Shown: positions 39,470 through 48,600 of the stretch, in pieces
Position numbering within the stretch: the stretch's first letter is position 1
Layout: every line of letters starts with the position of its first letter
Source of the DNA: Actinomycetes bacterium
GTDB taxonomy: Bacteria > Planctomycetota > Phycisphaerae > JAACET01
Reading direction: 5' to 3'
Assembly: GCA_030614915.1 (NCBI GenBank)
Contig: JAUXAG010000004.1
Location: forward strand, 1-64,000
DNA: 64,000 nucleotides
Position numbers and translations under genes: made by a program
Notes under the pieces: generated by a model
What the model was told of the DNA's origin: nothing
Seen by the model: the letters and a program-made list of their open reading frames with translations, nothing else
The model's database searches: none

Positions 39470-40360
39470 TTATTCGATACCCAGTTTGGCCTTGACCGAG
39501 GCAATGGTGTTGTAGAGGAGCATGGTAATGGTCATGGGCCCGACTCCGCCGGGCACGGGAGAAATAGCGGAGGCCTTTTCCTTGACGGCCTCGAAGTCCA
39601 CGTCGCCGACGAGTCGGTAGCCACGCTTGGCTGAGGGGTCGTCGACGCGATTTACGCCGACGTCGATGACCACCACGCCGTCCTTGACCATGTCGGCGGT
39701 GACCATATTGGGCCGACCGGCTGCGGCAATGAGGATGTCAGCCTGGCAAGTAATCTCGGACATGTTCCTGGTGCGGGTGTGCACACAGGTAACGGTGGCG
39801 TTGGCGCGGTCGTTCTTCTGACTGAGCATGTTCATCAGCGGGCGGCCAACGATATTGCTGCGGCCGACAATGACCACGTGCTTACCGGGAATCTCTACGC
39901 CGGAACGGATGAGCATCTGGACGACGCCGTGCGGAGTGCAGGGCAGGAAGGTTTCCTGTCCGACCATCATCTTGCCGACATTGGTGGGATGAAAACCGTC
40001 CACGTCCTTGGCGGGGTCGATGGCCAAGAGGATCTTAGACTCGTTAATGTGCTTGGGCAAGGGCAACTGGACGAGGATGCCGTGAATCCTGTCGTCGGCG
40101 TTGAGCTTGGCGACGAGCTCGAGCAGGTCGGCCTCGGAGGTGTCGACGGGTAGTTTGTGCTCGTCGGAGAAGAACTCGGCCTCGGCACAGGCCTTGCCTT
40201 TCATGCGGACATAGACCTGGCTGGCGGGGTCTTGGCCGACGAGGACCACGGCCAGGCCGGGCGTTACTCCGTGCTTGGACTTTAGCTCTTGGGCCTGGGT
40301 TTTGATCTCGGTCCGCATCTGCTCAGCGATGGCTTTACCGTCTATAATCTTGGCTGACAT
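39470..40360 (-). CDS. folD: bifunctional methylene-THF dehydrogenase/methenyl-THF cyclohydrolase
   Basis: GILVQLPLPKHINESKILLAIDPAKDVDGFHPTNVG; VGRSNIVGRPL; SPVPGGVGPMTITMLLYNT. Confidence 0.97.
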   Translation of the reverse strand: MSAKIIDGKAIAEQMRTEIKTQAQELKSKHGVTPGLAVVLVGQDPASQVYVRMKGKACAEAEFFSDEHKLPVDTSEADLLELVAKLNADDRIHGILVQLPLPKHINESKILLAIDPAKDVDGFHPTNVGKMMVGQETFLPCTPHGVVQMLIRSGVEIPGKHVVIVGRSNIVGRPLMNMLSQKNDRANATVTCVHTRTRNMSEITCQADILIAAAGRPNMVTADMVKDGVVVIDVGVNRVDDPSAKRGYRLVGDVDFEAVKEKASAISPVPGGVGPMTITMLLYNTIASVKAKLGIE

Positions 40361-40391
40361 TTGTTCACTCCTTTTGGAAAAGTAACCGGAC

Positions 40392-40421
40392 AAACCCCCG
40401 GCATAAAGCCGGGGGCTAAAT
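40392..40421 (+). repeat. hairpin repeat AAACCCCCGGCATAAAGCCGGGGGCTAAAT
   Basis: Family-1 hairpin; followed directly by a family-2 palindrome (40427-40453). Confidence 0.85.
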
Positions 40422-40424
40422 ACC

Positions 40425-42464
40425 TTAGATTCCTACTTTCGCAGGAATGACAGGTTTGTCTCCCTGCAAACCATCACTGACGAAATCGACGAACCGTCCG
40501 GCGTCGGCGGCCATGAGCGAGCCAATCTGGACACAATCGGGGTCGAGGCCGAGCTGGGTGAGCTGGGTGCGAAGGCGTTCGATCCTGGCCCGGGCCCGGG
40601 TGATGCCGTGAAGGTATTTACAGGCTTGGTCGTAGCAGCCGAGAATTAGTACCTTCTCTGCGCCGGCCTGGAGGGCACGAAGAACATGAACGGGGTCAAT
40701 CCGGCCGGCACAAGGTACGGGCACGATGGCTACGTCCGGTGAATAGGTCATACGGGCAAGCCCTGCTGAGTCCGCGGCGAGCAGGGCTGAATTTTCGCAA
40801 GCAAAAACGACCGTAGCAGCCGGGGAGGCGGGGCTGATGGATAACTGGGAGTCGGTGTAATCGACCAACTCAACGGCCTTGGCGGGACACTCGGCAACAC
40901 ATACGCCACAGGCCTGGCACATGATGGGGACGACAATGGCGGCGCGGTTTTCCTGGTCCATGGCAATGGCTGCGTGGGGACAACTGCGATAACAAGTCAG
41001 GCAAAAGGCACACTTTGCGGGGTCAACCTCGGCGAGCTTGGCCGGGGCTCGAGCGGCAGAGTCTTTCAGCAGGGTGTGGGCGTGCTCGGCAGCAGCGGAG
41101 CCGTCGTCGAGGGCCTGGGGCCATTCAAGCGGGGTCCGGCAGGAGCCGGCAAAGAGAATCCCCTCGCGTCCGGAATCGACGGGCAAGAGAAAGACATTGT
41201 CGCGTTGGGCCAAGCCGGCGACGGGCCGGCCGGTACGCAGCTTGGCAGTGAGGCCGGCTTGACCATTGTTGGTTTGAGGCGCATCGGCTACGGCAAGCAG
41301 GTCGAGCACTAAGTCGAAATCTCGGCCGGTCTGCTCGTCGGTGCCCTTGAGGCGGACAGCAGTGACCTGTTGGGTGATCTCGGGGCAAGAAAGCGATTTG
41401 ATTACGACGACGCCATCCTGGCGGGCTTGCTGGTATTGCTGCTCCTGGTCGAGGCCGGAAAGGCGAAGGTGGCAACAGAAAAGATAGGTTTCACAGCCCC
41501 AGAGCAAACGAGCACGACTGGCGAGTTTGAGTGCGGCCCTGGTGGCGGCGCGGTCCTGCTGGGTCTGGAGGTCCAGGATCAGGCCGATACGCTTTAGATT
41601 GCTGAGACGGTTTTTCTGGAGAGCCAGGGCCAAATGGTCAAAGGTCAATGTGCCGGTTATAGCGGGCAGTTGCTGGGGGCCAGTCAGTTGCGATCGGCCG
41701 GTGGCGACGATGACGGCTCCGCAGTCGGCTTGGCCCTGAGACAGATGAGCCTGGAATTGGCCGAACCGGCCGGCGAGGGACCGCAATCGGGTGGCGGTCA
41801 AGACGCTGATCCGCCTGTTGAGCCTAATCCGCTTGGCCAATTGCCGAGCTCGTTCGGCGGCCTGGGGGATGATACTTTGTTGTAGAGCTCGGCCGCCAAG
41901 GTGGTCTGAAACAGTGATGAGGGTAACGGCGTGCTTCTTATCAGCAAGGGCCAGGGCGGCCTGCATGCCGGCCAAACCGGCGCCAATAACCAGGACCCGG
42001 CGATTCAAAGAGACTCGCTGGGTGCCGACGCGCTCGGCGAGCCGGAGGCGCCCGACGGCAGAAGCAATCAAGCGGGATGCCTTTTGGGTGGCACTGCTTC
42101 TATCGGGATGAACCCAGGCGCAATGCTCGCGGATATTGACGCGGCTGACGAGGTGAGGATTTATATTGTTGGAAGAGAAGGCCTGTTCGAGGGCGGTGCG
42201 GTAATAAGCGGGTGTGCAGGCGGCAATGAGTGCTCGGCTGATTCGCTGGTCCTTGAGGGCGGCGAGGAGCTGGTCGGAGCCGCCGGGCTGACAGAGGGCG
42301 TGGCAACGGAGAACCCTGGTGACGCCGGGCAATCGGCCGGCAGAGGCGGCGATCTTGGGAAAGTCGAGCTGGTCGGCCAAGGTTCCGGCACATTCACAGA
42401 GGCATACGGCCGAGCGAGGTCGGCTGTGGAGAGCGTTGGGTTGTGCTTGCTTCTGAACGATCAT
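40425..42464 (-). CDS. HdrA C-terminal-half-like protein fused to C-terminal MvhD domain
   Basis: CLCECAGTLADQLDFPKIA; VIGAGLAGMQAALALADKKHAVTLIT; CAFCLTCYRSCPHAAI, CQACGVCVAECPAKAV; VVFACENSALLAADSAG...VPVPCAGRIDPVHVLRALQAGAEKVLILGCYDQACKY (MvhD). Confidence 0.85.
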   Translation of the reverse strand: MIVQKQAQPNALHSRPRSAVCLCECAGTLADQLDFPKIAASAGRLPGVTRVLRCHALCQPGGSDQLLAALKDQRISRALIAACTPAYYRTALEQAFSSNNINPHLVSRVNIREHCAWVHPDRSSATQKASRLIASAVGRLRLAERVGTQRVSLNRRVLVIGAGLAGMQAALALADKKHAVTLITVSDHLGGRALQQSIIPQAAERARQLAKRIRLNRRISVLTATRLRSLAGRFGQFQAHLSQGQADCGAVIVATGRSQLTGPQQLPAITGTLTFDHLALALQKNRLSNLKRIGLILDLQTQQDRAATRAALKLASRARLLWGCETYLFCCHLRLSGLDQEQQYQQARQDGVVVIKSLSCPEITQQVTAVRLKGTDEQTGRDFDLVLDLLAVADAPQTNNGQAGLTAKLRTGRPVAGLAQRDNVFLLPVDSGREGILFAGSCRTPLEWPQALDDGSAAAEHAHTLLKDSAARAPAKLAEVDPAKCAFCLTCYRSCPHAAIAMDQENRAAIVVPIMCQACGVCVAECPAKAVELVDYTDSQLSISPASPAATVVFACENSALLAADSAGLARMTYSPDVAIVPVPCAGRIDPVHVLRALQAGAEKVLILGCYDQACKYLHGITRARARIERLRTQLTQLGLDPDCVQIGSLMAADAGRFVDFVSDGLQGDKPVIPAKVGI

Positions 42465-42482
42465 CTGTTATCTCAACAAATA

Positions 42483-42510
42483 GACCCCCGGTAAAACCGG
42501 GGGCTAAATA
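42483..42510 (+). repeat. hairpin repeat GACCCCCGGTAAAACCGGGGGCTAAATA between split hdrA halves
   Basis: Supplies the TAG stop codon of the 42504-43781 CDS. Confidence 0.85.
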
Positions 42511-43781
42511 TTCGCTACTAACGGTGCTCGGCGGAGAGTGTCGAGCAGACGGGCGGAGACCGCCGAGGTCCGCTGGATAGTCTCGGCGATATCGGCGGGC
42601 CCGGAGCAGGAGCCGGCGACAAAGATACCGGGACGATAAGAGCCCAAGGGATTCAGAAAGCCGTGCTGGTCAACGTCGATGTCCAAGAGGTCGGCCAGGC
42701 GGCGGGCATCGGCTGCAGGGCGCATACCAATGGACAAGACCACCAGGTCAAAGGGCTCTTGACAGACCTGGGTTTCGGTAACATCCTCGTAAGTGAGTAG
42801 GACCTGGCCGTCGGCGGCAGGCTCGAGGCGTGATGGGCGGGAACGGATCAGACGAAGCTTGTCGCGACAATCGCTGTAAAGAGTTTGGTAGTCTTTGCCG
42901 AACTTCTGGAGGTCCATGTAGAAAATGGTTATCTGCGATTCGGACAACTGCTGGGCGAGTAGGCGGCTGATGCGCAGGGCGTAGGCACAACAGACGGCTG
43001 AGCAATACTGGCTGGAAAAGGCCAGAGGAGCAGTCTCGTCGGAGCGTGAGCCAACGCACTGAATAAAGGCGATTTTTTTGGGGGGGCGAGAATCGCTGGG
43101 CCTGAGGATGGTGGCTGAGGCCTGGAGCTGATGCTCGGCATCGAGGCCGGTAATGACATTGGGGATTGTGCCGTAGCCGTAGGTTCCCTGGCCAAGGGCG
43201 TCGTAAGGTTCATAGCCGATGGCCAGGAGGACGGCATCAGCATCCAATTGATGAGTGCTCGGCTGGGCGGCAAGATCGATGGCGGAAGTCGGGCAGAGGT
43301 CCCGGCACTTGTGGCAATCCTGCCCCTGCAGGGCCAAACAGCGTGAGCGGTCGATAGTGTAGTAAGTAAATCCGAGGGCTGGGGTGGCTGGGCTGATGCA
43401 ATTGACGGGGCAGGCGGCGGCACATAGGCCGCAGGCAATGCACTTGGCGGGGGTTATAAGCTGGGGCTTCTGAAGGATTGTGGCCCGGAAGCCACTGCCA
43501 TTAGAGGAGTCGGTCAGAGCGTCCAGTTGGCTGGCCAGGTGTATATGTACGTTGGAGGCCTGGAGGACCTGGCGGAACTTGTCCAAGGCGAGGCAAACAT
43601 TGCACTTTTGACAGGTATCGATGGCCTTGCAGCCGAAGTCCAGGGCGTGGCCGCCGAGGTGGTCGTCCCGCTCGACGAGATGGACCTGGAGGCCGGCTGA
43701 GCTGAGCTGGAGGGCGGCCGATACGCCGGCAATTCCGCCGCCAATAATCAATGCCTGTTTAGCGGATAGGTCTTGGGACAT
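42504..43781 (-). CDS. HdrA N-terminal-half-like FAD/Fe-S protein
   Basis: ALIIGGGIAGVSAALQLSSAGLQVHLVERDDHLGGHALDFGCKAIDTCQKCNVC; CIACGLCAAACPVNCI; AFIQCVGSRSDE. Confidence 0.87.
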   Translation of the reverse strand: MSQDLSAKQALIIGGGIAGVSAALQLSSAGLQVHLVERDDHLGGHALDFGCKAIDTCQKCNVCLALDKFRQVLQASNVHIHLASQLDALTDSSNGSGFRATILQKPQLITPAKCIACGLCAAACPVNCISPATPALGFTYYTIDRSRCLALQGQDCHKCRDLCPTSAIDLAAQPSTHQLDADAVLLAIGYEPYDALGQGTYGYGTIPNVITGLDAEHQLQASATILRPSDSRPPKKIAFIQCVGSRSDETAPLAFSSQYCSAVCCAYALRISRLLAQQLSESQITIFYMDLQKFGKDYQTLYSDCRDKLRLIRSRPSRLEPAADGQVLLTYEDVTETQVCQEPFDLVVLSIGMRPAADARRLADLLDIDVDQHGFLNPLGSYRPGIFVAGSCSGPADIAETIQRTSAVSARLLDTLRRAPLVANI

Positions 43782-44028
43782 CAGTCCGATACCTGCATAA
43801 AAAGACCGACAAATTGATCTTCCGCGGCAAGCCATGGAAACAGGCAACCAGAGGCCAAGCCCCAACCGCCGATAAATCGGCAGGTGGGCCCGGACACATT
43901 GCCGGGCTGCAAGGACCTCCAAGCCCTGAACCAGCCTGTCCGCGTACCAGTTCGTCGGCCTAAGAAGGCAACAACTTGTAATTACTGCACTTACCGCCAA
44001 ATGGCGGAGAATTGCAGTCGTCGCATTA

Positions 44029-44056
44029 ATTATAAGAGGATATTCAGAGGTGTCAA
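44029..44056 (-). promoter_or_regulatory. strong promoter for the Hdr/C1 block
   Basis: TTGACA N16 TATAAT on minus strand, ~240 nt upstream of the 43781 start. Confidence 0.65.
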
Positions 44057-44216
44057 GGGCAAAAGGGGATTTTTTTTGAGTTTTTTTGGTGGGGAACCGG
44101 CTGTGGGCAAAACTCAGCGGCTTATTGTTGTGTGATACGAACCTGGCTCATCTGAATCATCAACGCACTCAATAACTAACTCCCAAGGCGGCGGAACCCG
44201 CTAGAAACCCCTCAAT

Positions 44217-44290
44217 CGCGCCCGGCAGGACTCGAACCTGCAACCTTCGGATTCGAAGTCCGCGACTCTATCCAATTGAGCTACGGGCGC
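44217..44290 (-). tRNA. tRNA-Arg(TCG)
   Basis: GCGCCCGTAGCTCAATTGGATAGAGTCGCGGACTTCGAATCCGAAGGTTGCAGGTTCGAGTCCTGCCGGGCGCG: cloverleaf, anticodon loop CTTCGAA, no encoded CCA. Confidence 0.95.
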
Positions 44291-44300
44291 AAGAAAACAA

Positions 44301-44400
44301 AGAATTCACCACGAAGGCACGAAGATCACGAAGTAAAAAAAGAAAAACAATCAGATGTAGATTACACAGATGAACACAGATTGTAAAGATTTTTAGACAC
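44301..44400 (+). repeat. dispersed repeat fragments (caccacgaaggcacgaagatcacgaag; acacagatgaacacagatt)
   Basis: Families shared with 17112, 30801, 36968, 56241 and 62660. Confidence 0.65.
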
Positions 44401-44530
44401 AGATAACCAAAAAAGGACATAATTGCATGCGAGCAGCAAGGGTTATAGAATATGAGCGCAGATCTTGGGAGGTTCCAGATAAGTGGTCTGAGGGAAAGAC
44501 CTGTAGGAAAGTGTATAGGAGTAATAGGCT

Positions 44531-47302
44531 ATGAGTAACCGGTCGGTGGTCGTCCTGCTAATAGTAGCCCTGAGCCTGGCAGTAATGGTGCTGCTGTTCG
44601 AGCGAGAGGTTGGGCGGGAAGTTGAGCCCGGTCCCGACGAGTACAAGGTGTTCAAGGCCTACGCCAAGGATCAAGTGCACTGGGTGAACCTGGTTAGAGG
44701 AGATTTGACGGTGCAGTTGAAACGGCAGGGGGACGACTGGCAGATGAAGTTGCCGGTCCGAGCGGTGGCAAAGAGCAAAGAAGTAGAGAAACTTCTGGAA
44801 CAACTGGGGGACCTTATGGAAGTGGCGAGGCCCATCAAGGGCCGAGCGGGCGAGAAGATCGACCTGGAACAGTATGGGCTGAGCAATCCCTGGGGAAAAA
44901 TCATCGTCAGCTACGGAGGCGTGAAGGGGGCGGAGCTGAGCCTGGGGCAGCGAACAAGAAAGCATAACCAGCTTTACGCACGTCTGGGAGAAGAAAACCG
45001 GGTGATGGTAATCGATGCAAAGGCTATGAAATTGCTGGAGGAGGTGGCGGCTGACGAGAACTTTTACCGCTCGCGAAGGATTTTCCAGGATAGACACATC
45101 AATAAGGCTCTGAGTATTGAATTGGTCTGGGGCCAAGTGTCCGATGGAAAGTCGATCGTGTTGGGAAAAGACCAAAGCAGCGGTCGCTGGCTGCTGAGCT
45201 CGCCGGTGAAGGATCGGGCGGATGGCCAAGCAGTGAGGAAACTGCTGGATAAGTGTGCGGGTCTGCGGGTGGCGGAGTTCATTGGGAATATTGACCAAAC
45301 GACGCCGGCAGATCAGGCGAAACTGGTCCAGATGCTGGAGCTGTACGGTTTGACGGGCCGGGGCGAGGCGGGAGCTGTGGCTGTTGAGGCAGAAGGAATG
45401 CAGGTGGTGGTACACCTGGGGCGGGCAGACAAGCAGGGCAAATTCCGCTACGCCCTGGTGGAGAACAGGGCAATGCTGGCGGGTAATCGGGAGTTGGTGA
45501 AGATTGGGGCGGAGTTCGCGGAGGTTTTGCCCAGATCGGCCGAGGCCCTTAGAGACCGAAGCTTTCTGAGCTTCCAGAGCTCAGCCGTAAACGAGGTGCG
45601 GATAAGCGGTCCGGAAGGGGAGATAGTGCTGGGGCAAGGAAGATCAAGCGAGGGCCAGGCAACAGGCCAATGGTTAATTCGCAAGCCGTTAGAAACCGCG
45701 GCGGATAAAAATATCGTGGCGAACTTTCTGAGAGAGCTGCAAGGGCTAAGGGCTAGAAACTTTGTGGGTGGGCTGACGGCAGCGATGGAGTTTGAGAAGC
45801 CCTATCTGAGAATAGAGGTGCAGAGTAATGAGAAAGGTAAAGGCGAGATCTTGGAGATCGGGGCTCTGACGGCGAACGGCCAGGCCCGCTATGCCCGGCT
45901 GAGCAGAGATAGGGTTGTGCGGCGAGTAGATGCGGTCAGGGCCGAGGGACTGGTTCACGATAGTCTGTATTTCTACGAGCGGAAGCTGGCGGACGTTGGC
46001 CGACGGGAGATAAAAAGTTTTAGGTTCAGGGCGGCAGGGGGCCAGAAAGATGAAGTGAAAGGGGTCTATAAGGAAGATCAATGGTGGTTGAGCAAGCCGG
46101 TAGTGATGCGGGCGGATAGTGATGTTGTCCGAGATGTTCTGGGTATTCTTAATCCGCTGCGAGCGGAGCGGATAGTGGCTGATGGGGTGGCTGAAAATGA
46201 TACGGCGGCACTGGGCCAATACGGTCTGGATGAGCCACGGTATGAACTGATGGTGGTGGAGGAAGAGGAGGTCAAAAAGGAATCAGCCCCGGAGGAAGCT
46301 GCTGAAGCAATAGCGGCAACACAAAGGAAAGAGCACGTCCTGCTGATAGGCAGAGCAGTTGGAGATGAGCAAGATGAAGAATACTACGGTCTGCTGCGGG
46401 GCAGAGAGGTAGTCTTTACCATCAGAAAAACAGCAGTGGATAAGCTGGGTGGTGATTTGCGAAGCAAGAAGGTTTTGCCACTGACTAACCGGCAGATCGG
46501 GGGGCTAAATAAGGTGGAGATAATTCGCGGCGATGAACTGCTGTCTTTGGAGAAGCCGAGGGAGAACTGGCAGGTGACGGCTCCGAAAAAGTTTTGGCCG
46601 AGTCAAGAAGCAGTCAAGAGATTGCTCGAATCGATAGTTGGACTTAGTGGGGAGGATTTCGGGACAAAAGCGGATGAAAATCAATATGGATTGGGTGAGC
46701 CGACGATGACGGTGAGTCTTGGGCTGAATGAAGGGAGCTATCGTTTCTTCGTGGGAAAACTGCTGGAGGGCAAAGGCTATGCAGTCAAGACGGAAGATGA
46801 AGACATAGTCCGGCTGGTTGCGGCGGAGAAGCTGGAGGCGTTGGGGCAGAGTTACCTGGCATATCGCAAGAAAGAAATGCTGAGTCTGAAGAAAGATAAG
46901 GTGCGAGCCATCGAGATTATTTACGGCAAGGGGAAAAGAGAACGAGCGGAACGGGAGCAACTGGGCTGGAAACTGAAGGTTCCGGCTGGAGGGGCGTTAG
47001 AGCTGGCTAAACTAGAGAATATTCTGGGGCTGATGAGGGGGCTGCGGGCCAAGGAGGTGGTGGCAGATACGTTGGAGCAAGACAGAAAGTATGGGCTGGA
47101 TAAACCGGCGTTGACGGTCACTATCGAAGCGGACGGGGCGGAGGATGAAAAGATCATCTATAGTCTATTGATCGGAGCGGAGGTCGAGGACGAGAGCGGG
47201 TCTCGCTATGCGAGGGTGGGAGGGGATGCTACGGTTTTTGTGGTGGGGGAGAAAGATATGCAGATATTACAGGAAGGGCTGCTATTCGAGCCGGGGAATT
47301 AG
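44531..47302 (+). CDS. DUF4340 repeat protein, membrane-anchored
   Basis: N-terminal TM; repeated units such as WQMKLPVRAVAKSKEVEKLLEQLGDL / LDKPALTVTIEADG...YSLLIGAEVEDESGSRYAR. Confidence 0.8.
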   Translation: MSNRSVVVLLIVALSLAVMVLLFEREVGREVEPGPDEYKVFKAYAKDQVHWVNLVRGDLTVQLKRQGDDWQMKLPVRAVAKSKEVEKLLEQLGDLMEVARPIKGRAGEKIDLEQYGLSNPWGKIIVSYGGVKGAELSLGQRTRKHNQLYARLGEENRVMVIDAKAMKLLEEVAADENFYRSRRIFQDRHINKALSIELVWGQVSDGKSIVLGKDQSSGRWLLSSPVKDRADGQAVRKLLDKCAGLRVAEFIGNIDQTTPADQAKLVQMLELYGLTGRGEAGAVAVEAEGMQVVVHLGRADKQGKFRYALVENRAMLAGNRELVKIGAEFAEVLPRSAEALRDRSFLSFQSSAVNEVRISGPEGEIVLGQGRSSEGQATGQWLIRKPLETAADKNIVANFLRELQGLRARNFVGGLTAAMEFEKPYLRIEVQSNEKGKGEILEIGALTANGQARYARLSRDRVVRRVDAVRAEGLVHDSLYFYERKLADVGRREIKSFRFRAAGGQKDEVKGVYKEDQWWLSKPVVMRADSDVVRDVLGILNPLRAERIVADGVAENDTAALGQYGLDEPRYELMVVEEEEVKKESAPEEAAEAIAATQRKEHVLLIGRAVGDEQDEEYYGLLRGREVVFTIRKTAVDKLGGDLRSKKVLPLTNRQIGGLNKVEIIRGDELLSLEKPRENWQVTAPKKFWPSQEAVKRLLESIVGLSGEDFGTKADENQYGLGEPTMTVSLGLNEGSYRFFVGKLLEGKGYAVKTEDEDIVRLVAAEKLEALGQSYLAYRKKEMLSLKKDKVRAIEIIYGKGKRERAEREQLGWKLKVPAGGALELAKLENILGLMRGLRAKEVVADTLEQDRKYGLDKPALTVTIEADGAEDEKIIYSLLIGAEVEDESGSRYARVGGDATVFVVGEKDMQILQEGLLFEPGN

Positions 47303-47306
47303 TAAG

Positions 47307-47336
47307 AAACCCCCAGGATAAACCTGGGGGCTAAAC
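47307..47336 (+). repeat. hairpin repeat AAACCCCCAGGATAAACCTGGGGGCTAAAC
   Basis: Family-1 hairpin between convergent genes. Confidence 0.85.
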
Positions 47337-47381
47337 AAAAAAACAACAATTAGCATGAATTCGCAGGGGCAATCAGAGTTT

Positions 47382-48443
47382 TTACATTTCGATGAGGGCT
47401 TTGAGCACGTTGTCGGCGTAGGTTTCGGCCAGTTCCATGGCCTGGGGGACTTGATCCAAAGCGAAGCGATGCGTGATCCAGGAGTCGAGGTCTATTTTTC
47501 CGGCGGCCAGGAGGCTGAGAGCTTGGGGGTAACAGTTGGCGAATCGGCGGATGTTGTGAATGGTCAGTCCCTTGCGGCGGGCCCGGTGGATGAGCAGGGG
47601 GAAGTAGTCGTCGGCGGGAATACCAATCAAGGCAAGTTGAGCATTTATAGCAGCGGCCTCGATCAGGAGGTCAGCTACCTCCGGGCCGGCTCCGGAGGCT
47701 TCGTATACACAATCGGCGCCCTGGCCTGCGGTCGTGCTGCGGACAAAATCAAGAGGGTCGGCACGGGTTACATTAAGAGTGTGGGTGGCTCCCTGCCGGG
47801 CGGCAAAGGCTAGACGGTTGTCGAGCTTGTCCAGAGCGATGATGGTGGTGGCCCCGTAAAGACGGGCCATGTTCACACAAGCTAATCCGATAGCGCCAAC
47901 GCCAATGACCAAGGCAGTGTGGCCGGGGACGGGACACAGGGTGCGGGAGGCACAAAAACCGGTAACGAAAGGCTCGATCATGGCGGCTGCGGCAGGGCTG
48001 ATGCCGTCGGGGACGGGAAAACATTGGCTGAAGTGAAAGAGATAGTATTCCTGGAAGACACCCTCGACGGGGGGAGTGCCGAGGAACTTGACGTTCGGGC
48101 ATAGATTATAGTGGCCCGTTCGGCACTGAGTGCACCATCCGCAGACTCGGCTGGGCTCACAAGCGACTAATTGGCCGATTTCGAAGCCGCGGACTTCCGA
48201 GCCGACGGCAGCGACGAATCCTGAGCACTCATGGCCAAGACACTGAGGGGATTTTATAATCTGTTCGCCAATTCGACCGTGGCGATAGTAATGGATGTCG
48301 GAGCCGCAGACGCCGACACAGGCGATTCGGACGAGGATTTCGTCGGGGCTGGGCGAGGGAACAGGACGGGTCTGTATCTCTATTTGGCCGGGCTTGAGTA
48401 AAACCGCGGCAGGCATGGATGAGCTAGATTCGGTCAGCGGCAT
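47382..48443 (-). CDS. zinc-dependent alcohol/sorbitol dehydrogenase (MDR family)
   Basis: VGVCGSDIHYYRHGRIGEQIIKSPQCLGHECSGFVAAVGSEV; CGWCTQCRTGHYNLCPNV; VIGVGAIGLACVNMARLYG. Confidence 0.93.
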   Translation of the reverse strand: MPLTESSSSMPAAVLLKPGQIEIQTRPVPSPSPDEILVRIACVGVCGSDIHYYRHGRIGEQIIKSPQCLGHECSGFVAAVGSEVRGFEIGQLVACEPSRVCGWCTQCRTGHYNLCPNVKFLGTPPVEGVFQEYYLFHFSQCFPVPDGISPAAAAMIEPFVTGFCASRTLCPVPGHTALVIGVGAIGLACVNMARLYGATTIIALDKLDNRLAFAARQGATHTLNVTRADPLDFVRSTTAGQGADCVYEASGAGPEVADLLIEAAAINAQLALIGIPADDYFPLLIHRARRKGLTIHNIRRFANCYPQALSLLAAGKIDLDSWITHRFALDQVPQAMELAETYADNVLKALIEM

Positions 48444-48600
48444 ATCCTCCAAAGGCAAGCAGGAAGATACCACAGGAGAGGCGGCAATTCAAGCAGAGAA
48501 AAGAGATGGCGGTGGGGGGTCTGGATAGGAGCAAGCTAAAGGCTGTGCGCGAACAAAGCACACAGCCCTTTAGTTGGTCAACAAAATGTCTGTTCTTCGC

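Noticed and set aside
40425-43781. hdrA pseudogene or frameshift
   Set aside because: Both halves have their own starts and intact motifs, and are separated by an intergenic repeat rather than a single frame shift.
43782-44022. Folate or cobalamin riboswitch in the Hdr leader
   Set aside because: I could not find the conserved core sequences of either class; kept only as an unassigned structured leader.
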